64,000 nt of DNA, taken from contig JAJPHL010000002.1 of assembly GCA_021325275.1 (NCBI GenBank), positions 62,001-126,000 of the forward strand, written 5' to 3'. The DNA comes from Terriglobia bacterium. Its GTDB lineage: Bacteria > Acidobacteriota > Terriglobia > JAJPHL01. The translations under genes were made by a program, and so were the position numbers. Below the pieces are notes generated by a model. That model had not been told where the DNA came from. It did not search any database and saw only the letters and a list, made by a program, of their open reading frames with translations. Shown here piece after piece: positions 42,921 to 51,701 of the stretch (positions are counted from its first letter, which is position 1; each line of letters begins with the position of its first letter).

Positions 42921-44416
42921 CCATGTAATGCGGGGCGCTTCTTTCCAACGCTTGTGGCTTGCTCGAACGCGTGCGCCAGTTGCAGGACGCTCCATTCGGA
43001 TTGATGCGGGCCTACGATCTGCAATCCCACGGCTAGATTCTCGGACGTGAATCCGGCGGGCACGGAGATCGCCGGCAATCCGGTGATGGAAATGTAGTAG
43101 CACGACTTCATCCAGTCGATGTACGTCTCCATCGATTGGCCGTTGATCGATTTCACGTACGGTTCATTGATATCGAACGGCGGAACCTGCGTGGTGGGTA
43201 GCACGAAGTACGCGTATTTTTCGAAAAACACGCGCAGGCGATTGAAGAGCGCGGTGTGTTGCGTTTCGGCACGGCTCAAATCCGCGGCCGTGAGCCGCAG
43301 CCCACGCTCCACTTCCCAAATCACGGTGTCTTTCACCAAATCGCGATGCAATTTCACAAGGTTCGTGTACGACGCCGCGTACGACCAGCCGCGTAGCGTC
43401 TTGAAAGCGTCGTCTGCACCTGAGAAATCAGGTTCCGCTTCTTTCACAATGCACCCCAGTTGCTCGAATGTTTTCCGCTGCGCGTTCACCACGTCGCGAA
43501 CGCGCGGATCGAAGGGCACGCCGCCGAGATCTTTCCAGAACGCCACTCGCACACCTTTAAAATCACGTTGCAGCGGCGCGGCAAACTTCGCGCCCGGCTC
43601 CGCGATCGCAATCGGCGACCGCGCGTCGGGACCGGCGATCACGCTCAGGAAAAACGCGAGGTCGGCCACCGTGCGAGCCATCGGTCCATCGACACTCAGC
43701 GTCGACCACGCCAGGCCCGTCGCGTGTTTCGGCACGCGTCCCGGCGCGGTGCGCATCCCCACCACATTGCAGAACGCCGCGGGATTGCGCAAAGATCCGC
43801 CCATGTCGCTGCCCTCGCCCAGCGCGATCATGCCGCTGGCGAGAGCCACCGCGCAACCGCCAGAAGACCCGCCGCACGTCTTCGACAAATCGTAAGGATT
43901 ATGCGTGGCGCCGAAAACTTCGTTGAACGTTTGCGAGCCCGCGCCGAACTCCGGCGTATTCGTCTTGCCGAGCGTGACAGCGCCCGCATTGCGGATGCGT
44001 TCGACGACCAGCGAATCCGCCGAGGGCACGTTGTCTTTGTAGATTCGCGATCCGTAAGTGGTCCGGATGCCGCGCGTATCGTTGAGATCCTTGTGGGCGA
44101 CGGGCAATCCGTGCAGCGCGCCCAGCGATTTGCCGGCGGCCATCGCGTCATCGGCGCGACTCGCTTGTTCACGCGCAATCTCAGGCACGAGCGTGACGAT
44201 CGCATTCACACGCGGATTCACGTGATCGATGCGCTTCAAGTGCGCGTCGAGCAATTCGCGCGCGGAAATCTTCTTGGAGTGCAGTAGCCGCGATTGCTCG
44301 AGCGCGGAAAAATCGCAGGGATCACTTGACGCTGACTGCGTCGGCGTGCGCTGCGACGCCGCGGGCAACGGCACCGCCGCCGCGCCGATCACTTTGGCCG
44401 CTTCGCGTCGAGTCAT
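42917..44416 (-). CDS. Amidase (amidase signature family) with Tat-like signal
   Basis: The 499-residue protein starts TRREAAKVIGAAAVPLPAAS, a twin-arginine-type signal, so it is probably exported folded. The catalytic triad is Lys in PVAHKDLND (about 110), Ser in CGGSSGG (about 188) and the Ser of MGGSLRNPAAFCNVVGM (about 210). It hydrolyses an amide; the substrate is not clear. A -10 TATAGT at 44423-44428 is 6 bases before its ATG, suggesting a leaderless transcript. Confidence 0.93.
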   Translation of the reverse strand: MTRREAAKVIGAAAVPLPAASQRTPTQSASSDPCDFSALEQSRLLHSKKISARELLDAHLKRIDHVNPRVNAIVTLVPEIAREQASRADDAMAAGKSLGALHGLPVAHKDLNDTRGIRTTYGSRIYKDNVPSADSLVVERIRNAGAVTLGKTNTPEFGAGSQTFNEVFGATHNPYDLSKTCGGSSGGCAVALASGMIALGEGSDMGGSLRNPAAFCNVVGMRTAPGRVPKHATGLAWSTLSVDGPMARTVADLAFFLSVIAGPDARSPIAIAEPGAKFAAPLQRDFKGVRVAFWKDLGGVPFDPRVRDVVNAQRKTFEQLGCIVKEAEPDFSGADDAFKTLRGWSYAASYTNLVKLHRDLVKDTVIWEVERGLRLTAADLSRAETQHTALFNRLRVFFEKYAYFVLPTTQVPPFDINEPYVKSINGQSMETYIDWMKSCYYISITGLPAISVPAGFTSENLAVGLQIVGPHQSEWSVLQLAHAFEQATSVGKKRPALHG

Positions 44417-44422
44417 GAGCCA

Positions 44423-44428
44423 ACTATA
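44423..44428 (-). promoter_or_regulatory. -10 box of the amidase gene
   Basis: TATAGT on the minus strand, 6 bases before the ATG at 44416. The palindrome at 44456-44470 lies about 30 bases upstream. Confidence 0.5.
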
Positions 44429-44455
44429 CCGCAGGAAAGAAGCGCTTGTCCCCGC

Positions 44456-44470
44456 ATATGCATTGCATAT
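44456..44470. promoter_or_regulatory. Perfect palindrome ATATGCA-T-TGCATAT
   Basis: A 15-base perfect palindrome lies between the divergent amidase and the RHH antitoxin-like gene, about 20 bases upstream of a TATAGA box (44476-44481) on the plus strand. It fits an operator for a dimeric RHH repressor such as the neighbouring protein. Confidence 0.5.
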
Positions 44471-44544
44471 ACAGTTATAGATGTGCGATTCGATTTGGAT
44501 GCCGGACAGCGCGAGGATTATTTCTTGCGTCGCATCGAGGGACT

Positions 44545-44877
44545 ATGAAAACAATACCCAAGAAATCAAAGACAACGGAAATGCCGGCCTTCAAGAATAT
44601 GAGCGCGGAAGCTGATTGGTGGGCCAGCGCCGCCGGCCGCGACCACGTCCGCCGGAAGTCCGCCGAAGGGAGAGCGGATGGCCGCACGATGAAAGGATCG
44701 AGCTTGGCCAGCGCGCTGAACAAAAGCAAAGGCCGAAGCGTGCAAATCGCCCTGCGTCTTTCCGCAACGGATCTTGAGCAGGCTCGCCGGATCGCCGATC
44801 GCAAGGGAATCGGTTATCAGACCCTTGTGAAAATCCTGGTGCACGAAGGCTTGGCGCGCGAGGCGCGCCGCTCATAA
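44545..44877 (+). CDS. CopG/RHH-family antitoxin-like protein
   Basis: 110 residues; GAGGGA precedes the ATG at 5-base spacing. The N-terminal half has SAEADWWASAAGRDHVRRKSAEG, the C-terminal half ends in VQIALRLSATDLEQARRIADRKGIGYQTLVKILVHEGLAREARRS, an RHH motif as in BrnA-type antitoxins. No BrnT-type toxin gene is present; only a 21-codon frame (44483-44548) overlaps the start. It is probably an orphan antitoxin or a self-regulated repressor. Confidence 0.75.
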   Translation: MKTIPKKSKTTEMPAFKNMSAEADWWASAAGRDHVRRKSAEGRADGRTMKGSSLASALNKSKGRSVQIALRLSATDLEQARRIADRKGIGYQTLVKILVHEGLAREARRS

Positions 44878-44892
44878 GGCCGGACGCCGGCC

Positions 44893-46050
44893 TTAGTTAA
44901 ACCAAACCTTCGGCACAACCGACATGCCCGGGCGCAAGCGATGATCCGGATCCTGACCCGGCTTCAGACGCAAACGCACCGGCACGCGCTGGACCACTTT
45001 CACGTAGTTCCCCGACGTGTTTTCCGGCGGCAAGATGGAGAACCGCGCGCCCGTCGCAGGAGAAATGCTCTCGATGTAGCCTTCGTACTCCTGATCGAAG
45101 GCGTCCACGCGAATCGTGGCACGTTGATTCAATTTCATGCGCCGCACTTGCGTCTCTTTGAAATTCGCGGTGATCCAAATGTCTTCTTTCGGCACCACCG
45201 ACATCAGTTGCTGGCCGGGCTGCAATTGCATTCCCACTTCCACCGCCTTGCGTCCCACTTGACCCGACACCGGCGCGGTTAATTTCGTGTATTGCAGATT
45301 CAATTTCGCTTGCTCAAGCGCCGCTTCCGCCGCTTTCACCGCCGCTTCGTGCGACTCCACGCCGGCGCGCTGCACCGCCACTTGCTCCGGCGCGTTGCGC
45401 TGCGCTTGCTCCAGCCGGCTGCGCGCTTGCTCCAGCACGGCGCGTTTCTGGTCGGTCAGTTTCTGCGCCGCACCCGCCGTGGCGCGCGCGCTTTCCACCG
45501 CGGCGGCCGACGTTCGCGCCGCCGCCACGCGGCCATCGTAATCCTCGCGCGATACTTCTTCCTTGGCAACCAGTTGACGATACCGCTCGAGATCCGCTTG
45601 CGCGCGTGTGTTCGCCGCTTCGGCTTGCGCCAGATTCGCCACGCTCGATTCGTGATCGCGCTGCGCCCACGCGACTTCCGCTTCGGCACGCGTCACTTCC
45701 GATTGGCTCGTATCGATTGTCGTGCGCGTGGTGGTGCTCGCGATCGGTACGCTCGGCGAGGCGGTGTGCAGTTGCGCTTGCGCTTCGGCGAGCGCGGCTT
45801 CGGCTTGCTTGACGGCTACTTCAAAGTCGCGCGGATCCAGCTCCACCACAATGTCGCCTTGTTGCACCGGCGAGTTTTCAAAGACATGCACCGCGGAAAC
45901 CGTGCCCGCCACGCGCGCGCCGACCACGGTCATCGGCCCATCCACCTGCGCGTCGTCGGTGGATTCAAACGTGTCGAGATAGCGCCACAGGAAGAATCCG
46001 CCAATGGCCAGCACAGCCACAAAAACAATCGCAATGATGGCGTTCCGCAT
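44893..46050 (-). CDS. HlyD-family periplasmic adaptor (EmrA-like)
   Basis: The 385-residue protein has an N-terminal membrane anchor (about 3-26), a lipoyl-like barrel half (GARVAGTVSAVHVFENSPVQQGDIVVELDPRDF), a long helical hairpin (about 80-220), then the second lipoyl half (LQYTKLTAPVSGQVGRKAVEVGMQLQPGQQLMSVV) and a beta domain to the end. It bridges the DHA2 transporter and the TolC-like channel. Its start overlaps the stop of the outer-membrane gene as TAATG. Confidence 0.95.
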   Translation of the reverse strand: MRNAIIAIVFVAVLAIGGFFLWRYLDTFESTDDAQVDGPMTVVGARVAGTVSAVHVFENSPVQQGDIVVELDPRDFEVAVKQAEAALAEAQAQLHTASPSVPIASTTTRTTIDTSQSEVTRAEAEVAWAQRDHESSVANLAQAEAANTRAQADLERYRQLVAKEEVSREDYDGRVAAARTSAAAVESARATAGAAQKLTDQKRAVLEQARSRLEQAQRNAPEQVAVQRAGVESHEAAVKAAEAALEQAKLNLQYTKLTAPVSGQVGRKAVEVGMQLQPGQQLMSVVPKEDIWITANFKETQVRRMKLNQRATIRVDAFDQEYEGYIESISPATGARFSILPPENTSGNYVKVVQRVPVRLRLKPGQDPDHRLRPGMSVVPKVWFN

Positions 46051-47462
46051 TATCGTTTCCCTTTCAAGTATTCGATGATGGTTTGCCCGGCGTCGCCGCG
46101 CGCGCGCGCCACCATCGACTTCGCGGTATTGAAGGAATAAAGACTCGCGATGTACGCTTCCTCGGCGGCGGCCACGGCTTGCTGGGCCTCGACTACTTCC
46201 AAATTGTTCGTCACGCCGCTCGAGAAGCGGTCGCGCGACTGCTCCAGTTGCTTGCGCGCCAATTCGGCATTGCCTCGTGCCACCTCAACGAGTCGCGCGG
46301 CGGTTTGCGCGTCGATGAGCGCCGAGCGAACGTCCGCGTCGATGCGCGCCCGCAGCGCGGCCAGTTCCGACTTGCGGTGATCGAGATCGGCGTCCGCGTC
46401 CGCAACATCGGCCTGAACGCGTCCGCCTTGATACACGGGGATGTTCACCGTTCCAGCGACGCCGAATGTCCCGTGCACTTCATCGACGCGCGGTCCCAGC
46501 ACGCCGTAGTTGGCGTCGAGCGAAATCGTCGGCAGCCGCCCGGCCGCCGCCGATTGCTTGCGCAACTCCGCCGCGCGCACTTCCGCTTGCTTCGACAAAT
46601 AATCGGGACGCTGCGCGAGCGCGCGTTCCAAGACGCTTTCCACCGTGACTCCGCCAGGCAGCGGATCGTCCGGCATTTTGTCCGCTAACCGAAACGCTTG
46701 TCCCGGAGGCAGACCGATGGCGCGCGCCAGATTGAGTTTCTGTTTTTCGAAGTCGCCTTCGCTCGAAATCAAATGCTGCTGCTGGCGCTTCCATTCCACT
46801 TCGGCGCGAATCACGTCGATCGCCGGCACCGTTCCCGCCGCTCTGCGATCGGCGGCCTGGCGATAGAGCGTTTCGGAAACCGCTTCTTGCGCGCGCGCCG
46901 AATCAATCCGCGACGCTCCAGCGAGCGCCTGCAAATAAAGTCCCGTGGAGACGAGCACAACGTCGCTGCGCGCGTCTTGCAGATTGAATTGCGCGGCCTT
47001 GGCGTCTTCGGCGCCCGCTTTGTACTTGCGCCAATTCTTGATGTCCAGCAGCGGCGCCGACAGCGCCGCGCGCGCGTCGAACACCGTGAAGGGTCCCAGA
47101 ATCGGCGGCACGCCGGGAAAGCTCGAAAATCCGAATGCCGCGAGACTCGTTTGCTGCTCCGTCACTGACGGACGGATGTTGAGCGTCGGCAAAAGATCGG
47201 CCAGCGTTTGCAGGCGTTGCGCGCGCGTTTGCCGAATGTCGAGATCGCTCGAAACGATCGCGAGATTGTACTTGAGCGCGCGCTCGATCGCGTCGAGCAG
47301 CGTCAGCGGCAGAACGTCGGCGGTCGCTTGGCCTTGTGGCACGGCGTTCCGCAAATCGAGCGAAGTACGCACCTCGCCTTTCGAAGAACCGTCCGACGAT
47401 TGCGCTGTGCAAAGCCCCACGGCCAGGGAAAAGAGAAAAACGGCTTTAAGAAAATATTTCAA
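46050..47462 (-). CDS. TolC-family outer-membrane efflux protein
   Basis: A TTG start overlapping the upstream stop as TTGA gives 470 residues with signal peptide (LKAVFLFSLAVGLCTAQ). Two repeats of the outer membrane factor family are visible: LLDAIERALKYNLAIVSSDLDIRQTRAQRLQTLADLLPTLN at the start and SALIDAQTAARLVEVARGNAELARKQLEQSRDRFSSGVTNNLEVVEAQQAVAAAEEAYIASLYSFNTAKSMVARARG at the end. It forms the exit duct. The open frame upstream of the TTG is not coding. Confidence 0.92.
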   Translation of the reverse strand: MKYFLKAVFLFSLAVGLCTAQSSDGSSKGEVRTSLDLRNAVPQGQATADVLPLTLLDAIERALKYNLAIVSSDLDIRQTRAQRLQTLADLLPTLNIRPSVTEQQTSLAAFGFSSFPGVPPILGPFTVFDARAALSAPLLDIKNWRKYKAGAEDAKAAQFNLQDARSDVVLVSTGLYLQALAGASRIDSARAQEAVSETLYRQAADRRAAGTVPAIDVIRAEVEWKRQQQHLISSEGDFEKQKLNLARAIGLPPGQAFRLADKMPDDPLPGGVTVESVLERALAQRPDYLSKQAEVRAAELRKQSAAAGRLPTISLDANYGVLGPRVDEVHGTFGVAGTVNIPVYQGGRVQADVADADADLDHRKSELAALRARIDADVRSALIDAQTAARLVEVARGNAELARKQLEQSRDRFSSGVTNNLEVVEAQQAVAAAEEAYIASLYSFNTAKSMVARARGDAGQTIIEYLKGKR

Positions 47463-49042
47463 TGAAGCGATACCTCCTCCGCCGCCGCGCCGGCGTCCGG
47501 TTTTCGCATGATCAGGATCAACGGAACCAGCGCGACAAACATCGCCGTCAGTAACAGGAACACATCGATAAATGCGAGCATCGCGGCCTGCCGCTCGACC
47601 AATCCAAACGCCATCGCCAATGCCTGGCGCGTCGCGCGACCGGGTCCCGAGCCGAGGCCGAGCCACAGCGATTGCATGTTGCGCAACAGTCCCATCGCCG
47701 CGGGACTATACGGCGTGAAATGCTCGCCCAACCGATTCACGTACGCTTGCTGATAACGTGAATTCAGCGTGGTGACCATGGCAATGCCCACGCTGCCGCC
47801 GATATTGCGCGTGAGATTGAACAAGCTTGTCGCATTGCCCATGCCCTCTTTGCTCACCGGACTCATGGTGATCGTCGTGAGGGGCACGAAAAGCAAACCG
47901 AGCGACATCCCTTGGATCAACTGGGGCCAGAAGAAGTCCCAGTAGCCCGCGTCGAGGCTCAAGCGTGAGAAACGAAACATCGTGAAGGCGCACAGAAGGA
48001 TCCCGGCGGCGAGAAATTTGCGCGGATCCGCCTTGCGCATCGTCATACCCACAAGCGGCATCGCAATCATCGAGCCGATGCCGCGCGGCGCCATCGCGAT
48101 TCCCGCCTGCAACGCGGGATATCCCAACAGCAACTGCAACCACAAGGGAAGGAGCACCAGGCTGCCGTACAATCCGAATCCCACTACTGTCATCAAAAAC
48201 GCGCCGGTCGCATAGGTCCGATATTTGAAGACGTGCAAATCGACCACCGGATGCTCGGCGCGAAATTCGCGAATCAAGAACGCCACGAATCCGCCGACGG
48301 TGAGTACCAAGCACCAGCGAATGAAATTCGACCCGAGCCAGTCTTCCTGCTGTCCTTTGTCGTGCATCAATTGCAGCGCGCCGACCCACACGGCGAGCAT
48401 GCCGATGCCCCAGTAATCGATGCCGGTTTTTTCGTGACGGCGCAAATACGGCGGGTCGAAGATGAACGCTTTGGTCATCAGGATCGACGCGATGCCGACG
48501 GGAATGTTGATGTAGAAGACCCAACGCCAACTGTAACTATCGGTGAGCCATCCGCCGAGCACGGGACCGAGCACGGGCGCCACGACGATGCCGAGCCCCC
48601 AAAAGCCCATCGCGCGGCCGCGTTCCTCGGGCGGGAACGCTTCGAGCAGCACGGCCTGCGACAACGGCTGCAAACATCCGCCGCTCGCGCCTTGCAAAAT
48701 CCGAAAGAACACCAGCATTCCGAGCGACGGCGCGAGTCCACAAAGAAACGACGATGCCGTGAACCCCACCACCGACGCCATCAACAGGTTTTTTCGTCCA
48801 AAGCGGCGCGACAACCATCCCGTGATCGGCAGAACGATCGCGTTGGCGACGAGATACGACGTGAGCGCCCACGTGGCTTCGTCGGCGGTGGCGGAAAGAT
48901 CGCCGGCGATATGCGGCAGCGACACGTTCACCACCGTCGTGTCGAGCACTTCCATGAACGTGGCGGCCATCACCGCCGTGGCGATGAGCCAGGGATTGAT
49001 GTGCGGGACTTCTTGGTTCGACCTGGTTGGTGTGTCAGCCAC
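47459..49042 (-). CDS. DHA2-family (EmrB/QacA) drug efflux transporter
   Basis: GTG 49042 preceded by AAGGG at 7 bases gives 527 residues; the ATG at 49072 has no good ribosome site. Fourteen membrane segments. MFS signatures: LDTTVVNVSLPHIAGDL in TM1, GWLSRRFGRKNLLM, and the motif C region GLGIVVAPVLGPVLGGWL. It drives export of hydrophobic compounds with protons. It overlaps the TetR gene upstream by 8 bases and the outer-membrane gene downstream. Confidence 0.95.
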   Translation of the reverse strand: MADTPTRSNQEVPHINPWLIATAVMAATFMEVLDTTVVNVSLPHIAGDLSATADEATWALTSYLVANAIVLPITGWLSRRFGRKNLLMASVVGFTASSFLCGLAPSLGMLVFFRILQGASGGCLQPLSQAVLLEAFPPEERGRAMGFWGLGIVVAPVLGPVLGGWLTDSYSWRWVFYINIPVGIASILMTKAFIFDPPYLRRHEKTGIDYWGIGMLAVWVGALQLMHDKGQQEDWLGSNFIRWCLVLTVGGFVAFLIREFRAEHPVVDLHVFKYRTYATGAFLMTVVGFGLYGSLVLLPLWLQLLLGYPALQAGIAMAPRGIGSMIAMPLVGMTMRKADPRKFLAAGILLCAFTMFRFSRLSLDAGYWDFFWPQLIQGMSLGLLFVPLTTITMSPVSKEGMGNATSLFNLTRNIGGSVGIAMVTTLNSRYQQAYVNRLGEHFTPYSPAAMGLLRNMQSLWLGLGSGPGRATRQALAMAFGLVERQAAMLAFIDVFLLLTAMFVALVPLILIMRKPDAGAAAEEVSLH

Positions 49043-49667
49043 GGTGCGACCCTTTCCGTGGCGCCAAGCCATCCCACAGCACGTCCATGATGAACGCGAG
49101 ATCCTCGCGCGGCGTGCTCTTCACATAACCCATGATGCGCCGCTCGATCACGCAACGCGTCAAGTCGACGATCGCCATAGTGGTGCGTTCGGCCGGCAGA
49201 CGATGAATTTCGCGGCGCGCCATCCCTTGCTCGAGGATCGCTTGCAGTTGCTTCATCGAATCGCGCTTCACGGCTTGGAACTCGCGGCTGCCCGTCGCCG
49301 GGCTGACAATGAGATTCGTGAACTCCGAGAAAAAGATGCGCCAAAAATCCGCGTTGCGGTCGGAATGCTCCAGGCGCGCGGCCACGTACCCGGCGATTTT
49401 CTCGCGCGCCGTGCGCGCCAGAGTGATCCGCGTGCTGGCTTCCTGCTGCAGCGCGCGAATGTCGGCCATCAGCGCCGTCAGGTAAATCTCTTCCTTGGAT
49501 TTGAAGTAGAGGTAGAGCGTTCCTTTTGCGATGCGGGCATGCGCGGCGATGTCGTCGACGGTGGAGGAGCGGTAGCCGCGCTTGGCAAAGACTTTCTTGG
49601 CGGCTTCGACGATTTCCGAGCGCCGGAATTCCGCCACGACGTCTTTTTTGGTGACGGCCCGAACCAT
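49035..49667 (-). CDS. TetR-family repressor of the efflux operon
   Basis: The 210-residue protein has a helix-turn-helix at about 15-60 (RSEIVEAAKKVFAKRGYRSSTVDDIAAHARIAKGTLYLYFKSKEEIY) and a helical effector domain (to 210). It is the first gene of the operon with the three pump genes, and an operator-like inverted repeat overlaps its promoter. Relief by pumped compounds is expected by analogy with AcrR or QacR. Its transcript would begin at the ATG. Confidence 0.93.
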   Translation of the reverse strand: MVRAVTKKDVVAEFRRSEIVEAAKKVFAKRGYRSSTVDDIAAHARIAKGTLYLYFKSKEEIYLTALMADIRALQQEASTRITLARTAREKIAGYVAARLEHSDRNADFWRIFFSEFTNLIVSPATGSREFQAVKRDSMKQLQAILEQGMARREIHRLPAERTTMAIVDLTRCVIERRIMGYVKSTPREDLAFIMDVLWDGLAPRKGSHRG

Positions 49668-49692
49668 CCAGTCATTATACTATACTGGCTGG
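49664..49692 (-). promoter_or_regulatory. Operator and -10 of the efflux operon
   Basis: CCATCCAGT (49664-49672) and ACTGGCTGG (49684-49692) form an 8-of-9 inverted repeat around the -10 TATAAT (minus strand, 49679-49674). The start codon at 49667 lies in one arm, 6 bases from the -10. Confidence 0.6.
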
Positions 49693-49724
49693 TCATTTCA
49701 TGGTGTACAGAATAAATTCGGATT

Positions 49725-49755
49725 CCTATCCTGTGTATCCTGTACGTCCTGTTCG
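49725..49755. repeat. Single-arm repeat of ATCCTGT words
   Basis: CCTATCCTGTGTATCCTGTA and onward: three copies of TCCTGT at about 10-base period, without a complementary arm. It lies in the gap between the TetR gene and the end of the permease-family gene. A similar word type is common in many genomes; here it is a fourth or fifth class beside the hairpins. Confidence 0.4.
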
Positions 49756-49771
49756 ATTGAATTACTGAGGA

Positions 49772-50842
49772 CTACTTCTGTGTTCCCGGAATCGTGTCTC
49801 GGTATTTGTCCCAGTTCTTGACGATGTCCGCGACAACCGTGTTACCCACGCGCCACGCCGCCTCCAACGACGGCAGATACGCGACATACTTGGCGATCTT
49901 CGTGCCCGCCAGGCTTTCGGCGGCGGTCACGCCCGGCGGCGGCTGATCGTAGTTGCTGGCGGTGCGCAGAATCAGCACACGATTCAGGTCGACGCGGCCC
50001 GCCTTCGCGAGCCAAGTGAGCGCCTGCATCGTGCCCGTGTCTTCCATCGCACAAGTCACGAAATTCCCGCGACCGTCGGTGTGATACTTCACCCAATCGT
50101 TGGCCCATTCGTCCATCAAGCGGCCGTGCCAAAACGTGCTGGCCGATAACGTGTCGCCGAGCAGAACGAACGGCGGCCGGCTCGCGTTCGGCATTCCTTT
50201 GTAACGCTCGCGTTCGGTGCGCATGTCGGGCGAATCCGGGAGCGCGACGTTCTTGGTGAGCGCGAACGCCCAATCGACCAGTTGGGGATTCAAGTGATAC
50301 ACGATCCCCTCGCCGGTTTCTTGCCGCGGTTGCTCGTATGGCACGGAACTGCGTAACGGCACGTAGCCCGTTTTCCAATCGGCGGGCTTTTCGCGGGCGT
50401 CGATTTCATGCGCGAGATCGCCGTCGACCACCCACGTGGCCCACGCGGCCGATCCCAGCGACGCATCGGCGGGATCGACGCCGGCGATTCCCGCGACCAA
50501 CCAATACGTATCGTGAAAATCGAAACGTTGATCGAGCCCCACGGCCATCACGCTCGCCGCCGCGCGGGCTGTGCCGACACCCGTCACCATTCCCAACACG
50601 CCGTCGCGATTCATGCGCAGATCGTGATACGCCTCGGCCAGCGGAAAAATCCGGTCGAGGTGATTGCGCTCCACCCAGTATTGAAATTCGCCGGGAACGT
50701 CGCCGGTGTCGGCGCCGCGTTCGAACATAGTGACGACCACCACCTTCACAGGGATTCTCGGAGCAGGCGGCGGTGGCGGACTTCCTCCGGGCTGCGCGTG
50801 CAGCAGCACCGTGCACAACGCGGTAAGAAAAAATCGCTTCAT
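49772..50842 (-). CDS. Purine nucleoside permease family protein (NUP)
   Basis: ATG 50842 overlaps the aldolase stop as ATGA, giving 356 residues with a signal peptide (about 1-17) and a Pro-rich segment (PPPPPAP about 23-29). Family marks: PVKVVVVTMFERGADTGDVPGEFQYWVERNHLD at the mature start, YHDLRMNRDGVLGMVTGVGTARAAASVMAVGL and VAGIAGVDPADASLGSAAWATWVVDGDLAHEID. NUP proteins move nucleosides in yeasts, and the fold looks like nucleoside phosphorylases, so an enzymatic role is possible. The open frame upstream is not coding. Confidence 0.85.
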   Translation of the reverse strand: MKRFFLTALCTVLLHAQPGGSPPPPPAPRIPVKVVVVTMFERGADTGDVPGEFQYWVERNHLDRIFPLAEAYHDLRMNRDGVLGMVTGVGTARAAASVMAVGLDQRFDFHDTYWLVAGIAGVDPADASLGSAAWATWVVDGDLAHEIDAREKPADWKTGYVPLRSSVPYEQPRQETGEGIVYHLNPQLVDWAFALTKNVALPDSPDMRTERERYKGMPNASRPPFVLLGDTLSASTFWHGRLMDEWANDWVKYHTDGRGNFVTCAMEDTGTMQALTWLAKAGRVDLNRVLILRTASNYDQPPPGVTAAESLAGTKIAKYVAYLPSLEAAWRVGNTVVADIVKNWDKYRDTIPGTQK

Positions 50843-51630
50843 GGAAATTGTTTCCGCAGATTTTCGGCGGCGGTCCGCAGCAACAGCGTGTCTACGCCCA
50901 CCGCGACAAACGTGCACCCGATCTCGAAATAGCGCTTGGCCAGACGCTCGTCGACCGCCAAGCTTCCCACCGGCTTGCCCGCGGCGTGCGCGCGCTTGAT
51001 CGCGCCTTCGATCAACGGTTGCGCTTCGGCCGACGGCGCTTTCCCGAGCAATCCAAACGAGGCCGTGAGATCCGACGGTCCAATGAAAATCGCGTCGACG
51101 CCGTCGACGGCGGCGATCGCTTCGAGATTCTCCAGACCGAGTCGCGTTTCCACCTGCACCACAAGACAAACTTCGCGATTCGCTTCGTGCAAGTAATTTT
51201 CTACGCGGCCCCAACGTGTCGCGCGCGCCGTGGCCCCACCGATGCCGCGAAATCCCGTGGGCCATCCTTGTGCCGCATCCGCCGGCGTGGGATAGCGCAT
51301 CGCGCGCGCGAGCATCGTGGCTTGTTCCACCGTTTCCACCATCGGCACGAGCAACGTTTGCACGCCAATGTCGAGAAATTGTTTGATGTACGCAGCGTCG
51401 CCGATCGGCGGACGCACGATCGCCTGCGTGGGATACGGCGCAATCGCTTGCAATTGCGCGAGGACCTCGCGCAACGTGTTCGGCGAATGCTCGCCGTCGA
51501 ACATCATCCAATCGAATCCGGCGCCGGCACAAATCTCCGCCGACACAACATCGGAAAGCCCCGACCACAGACCGATTTGCATGCGGCGTGCTTCGATCGC
51601 CGCTTTAAATGCATTCTTAGGAATTTCCAT
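50839..51630 (-). CDS. HpcH/HpaI-family aldolase
   Basis: ATG 51630 gives 263 residues. A TIM barrel with GAGFDWMMFDGEHSPN near the start, FRGIGGATARATRWG (with an Arg pair for carboxylate binding), VVQVETRLGLENLEAIAAVDGVDAIFIGPSDLTASFG (metal-binding Glu and Asp). It cleaves or forms 2-oxo-3-deoxy or 4-hydroxy-2-oxo acids by retro-aldol chemistry. It overlaps the NUP gene. Substrate unclear. Confidence 0.92.
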   Translation of the reverse strand: MEIPKNAFKAAIEARRMQIGLWSGLSDVVSAEICAGAGFDWMMFDGEHSPNTLREVLAQLQAIAPYPTQAIVRPPIGDAAYIKQFLDIGVQTLLVPMVETVEQATMLARAMRYPTPADAAQGWPTGFRGIGGATARATRWGRVENYLHEANREVCLVVQVETRLGLENLEAIAAVDGVDAIFIGPSDLTASFGLLGKAPSAEAQPLIEGAIKRAHAAGKPVGSLAVDERLAKRYFEIGCTFVAVGVDTLLLRTAAENLRKQFP

Positions 51631-51701
51631 AGCGAGCGCCGCGCGGCCCGACAGACGAGTCGCGGACATATGAAGTATAATCCGTTCTAGAAAACCACGC
51701 C

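Noticed and set aside
44483-44548. 21-codon frame that might be a BrnT remnant
   Set aside because: Too short and without clear BrnT motif; a promoter-like box inside suggests it is not translated. Kept only as an observation.
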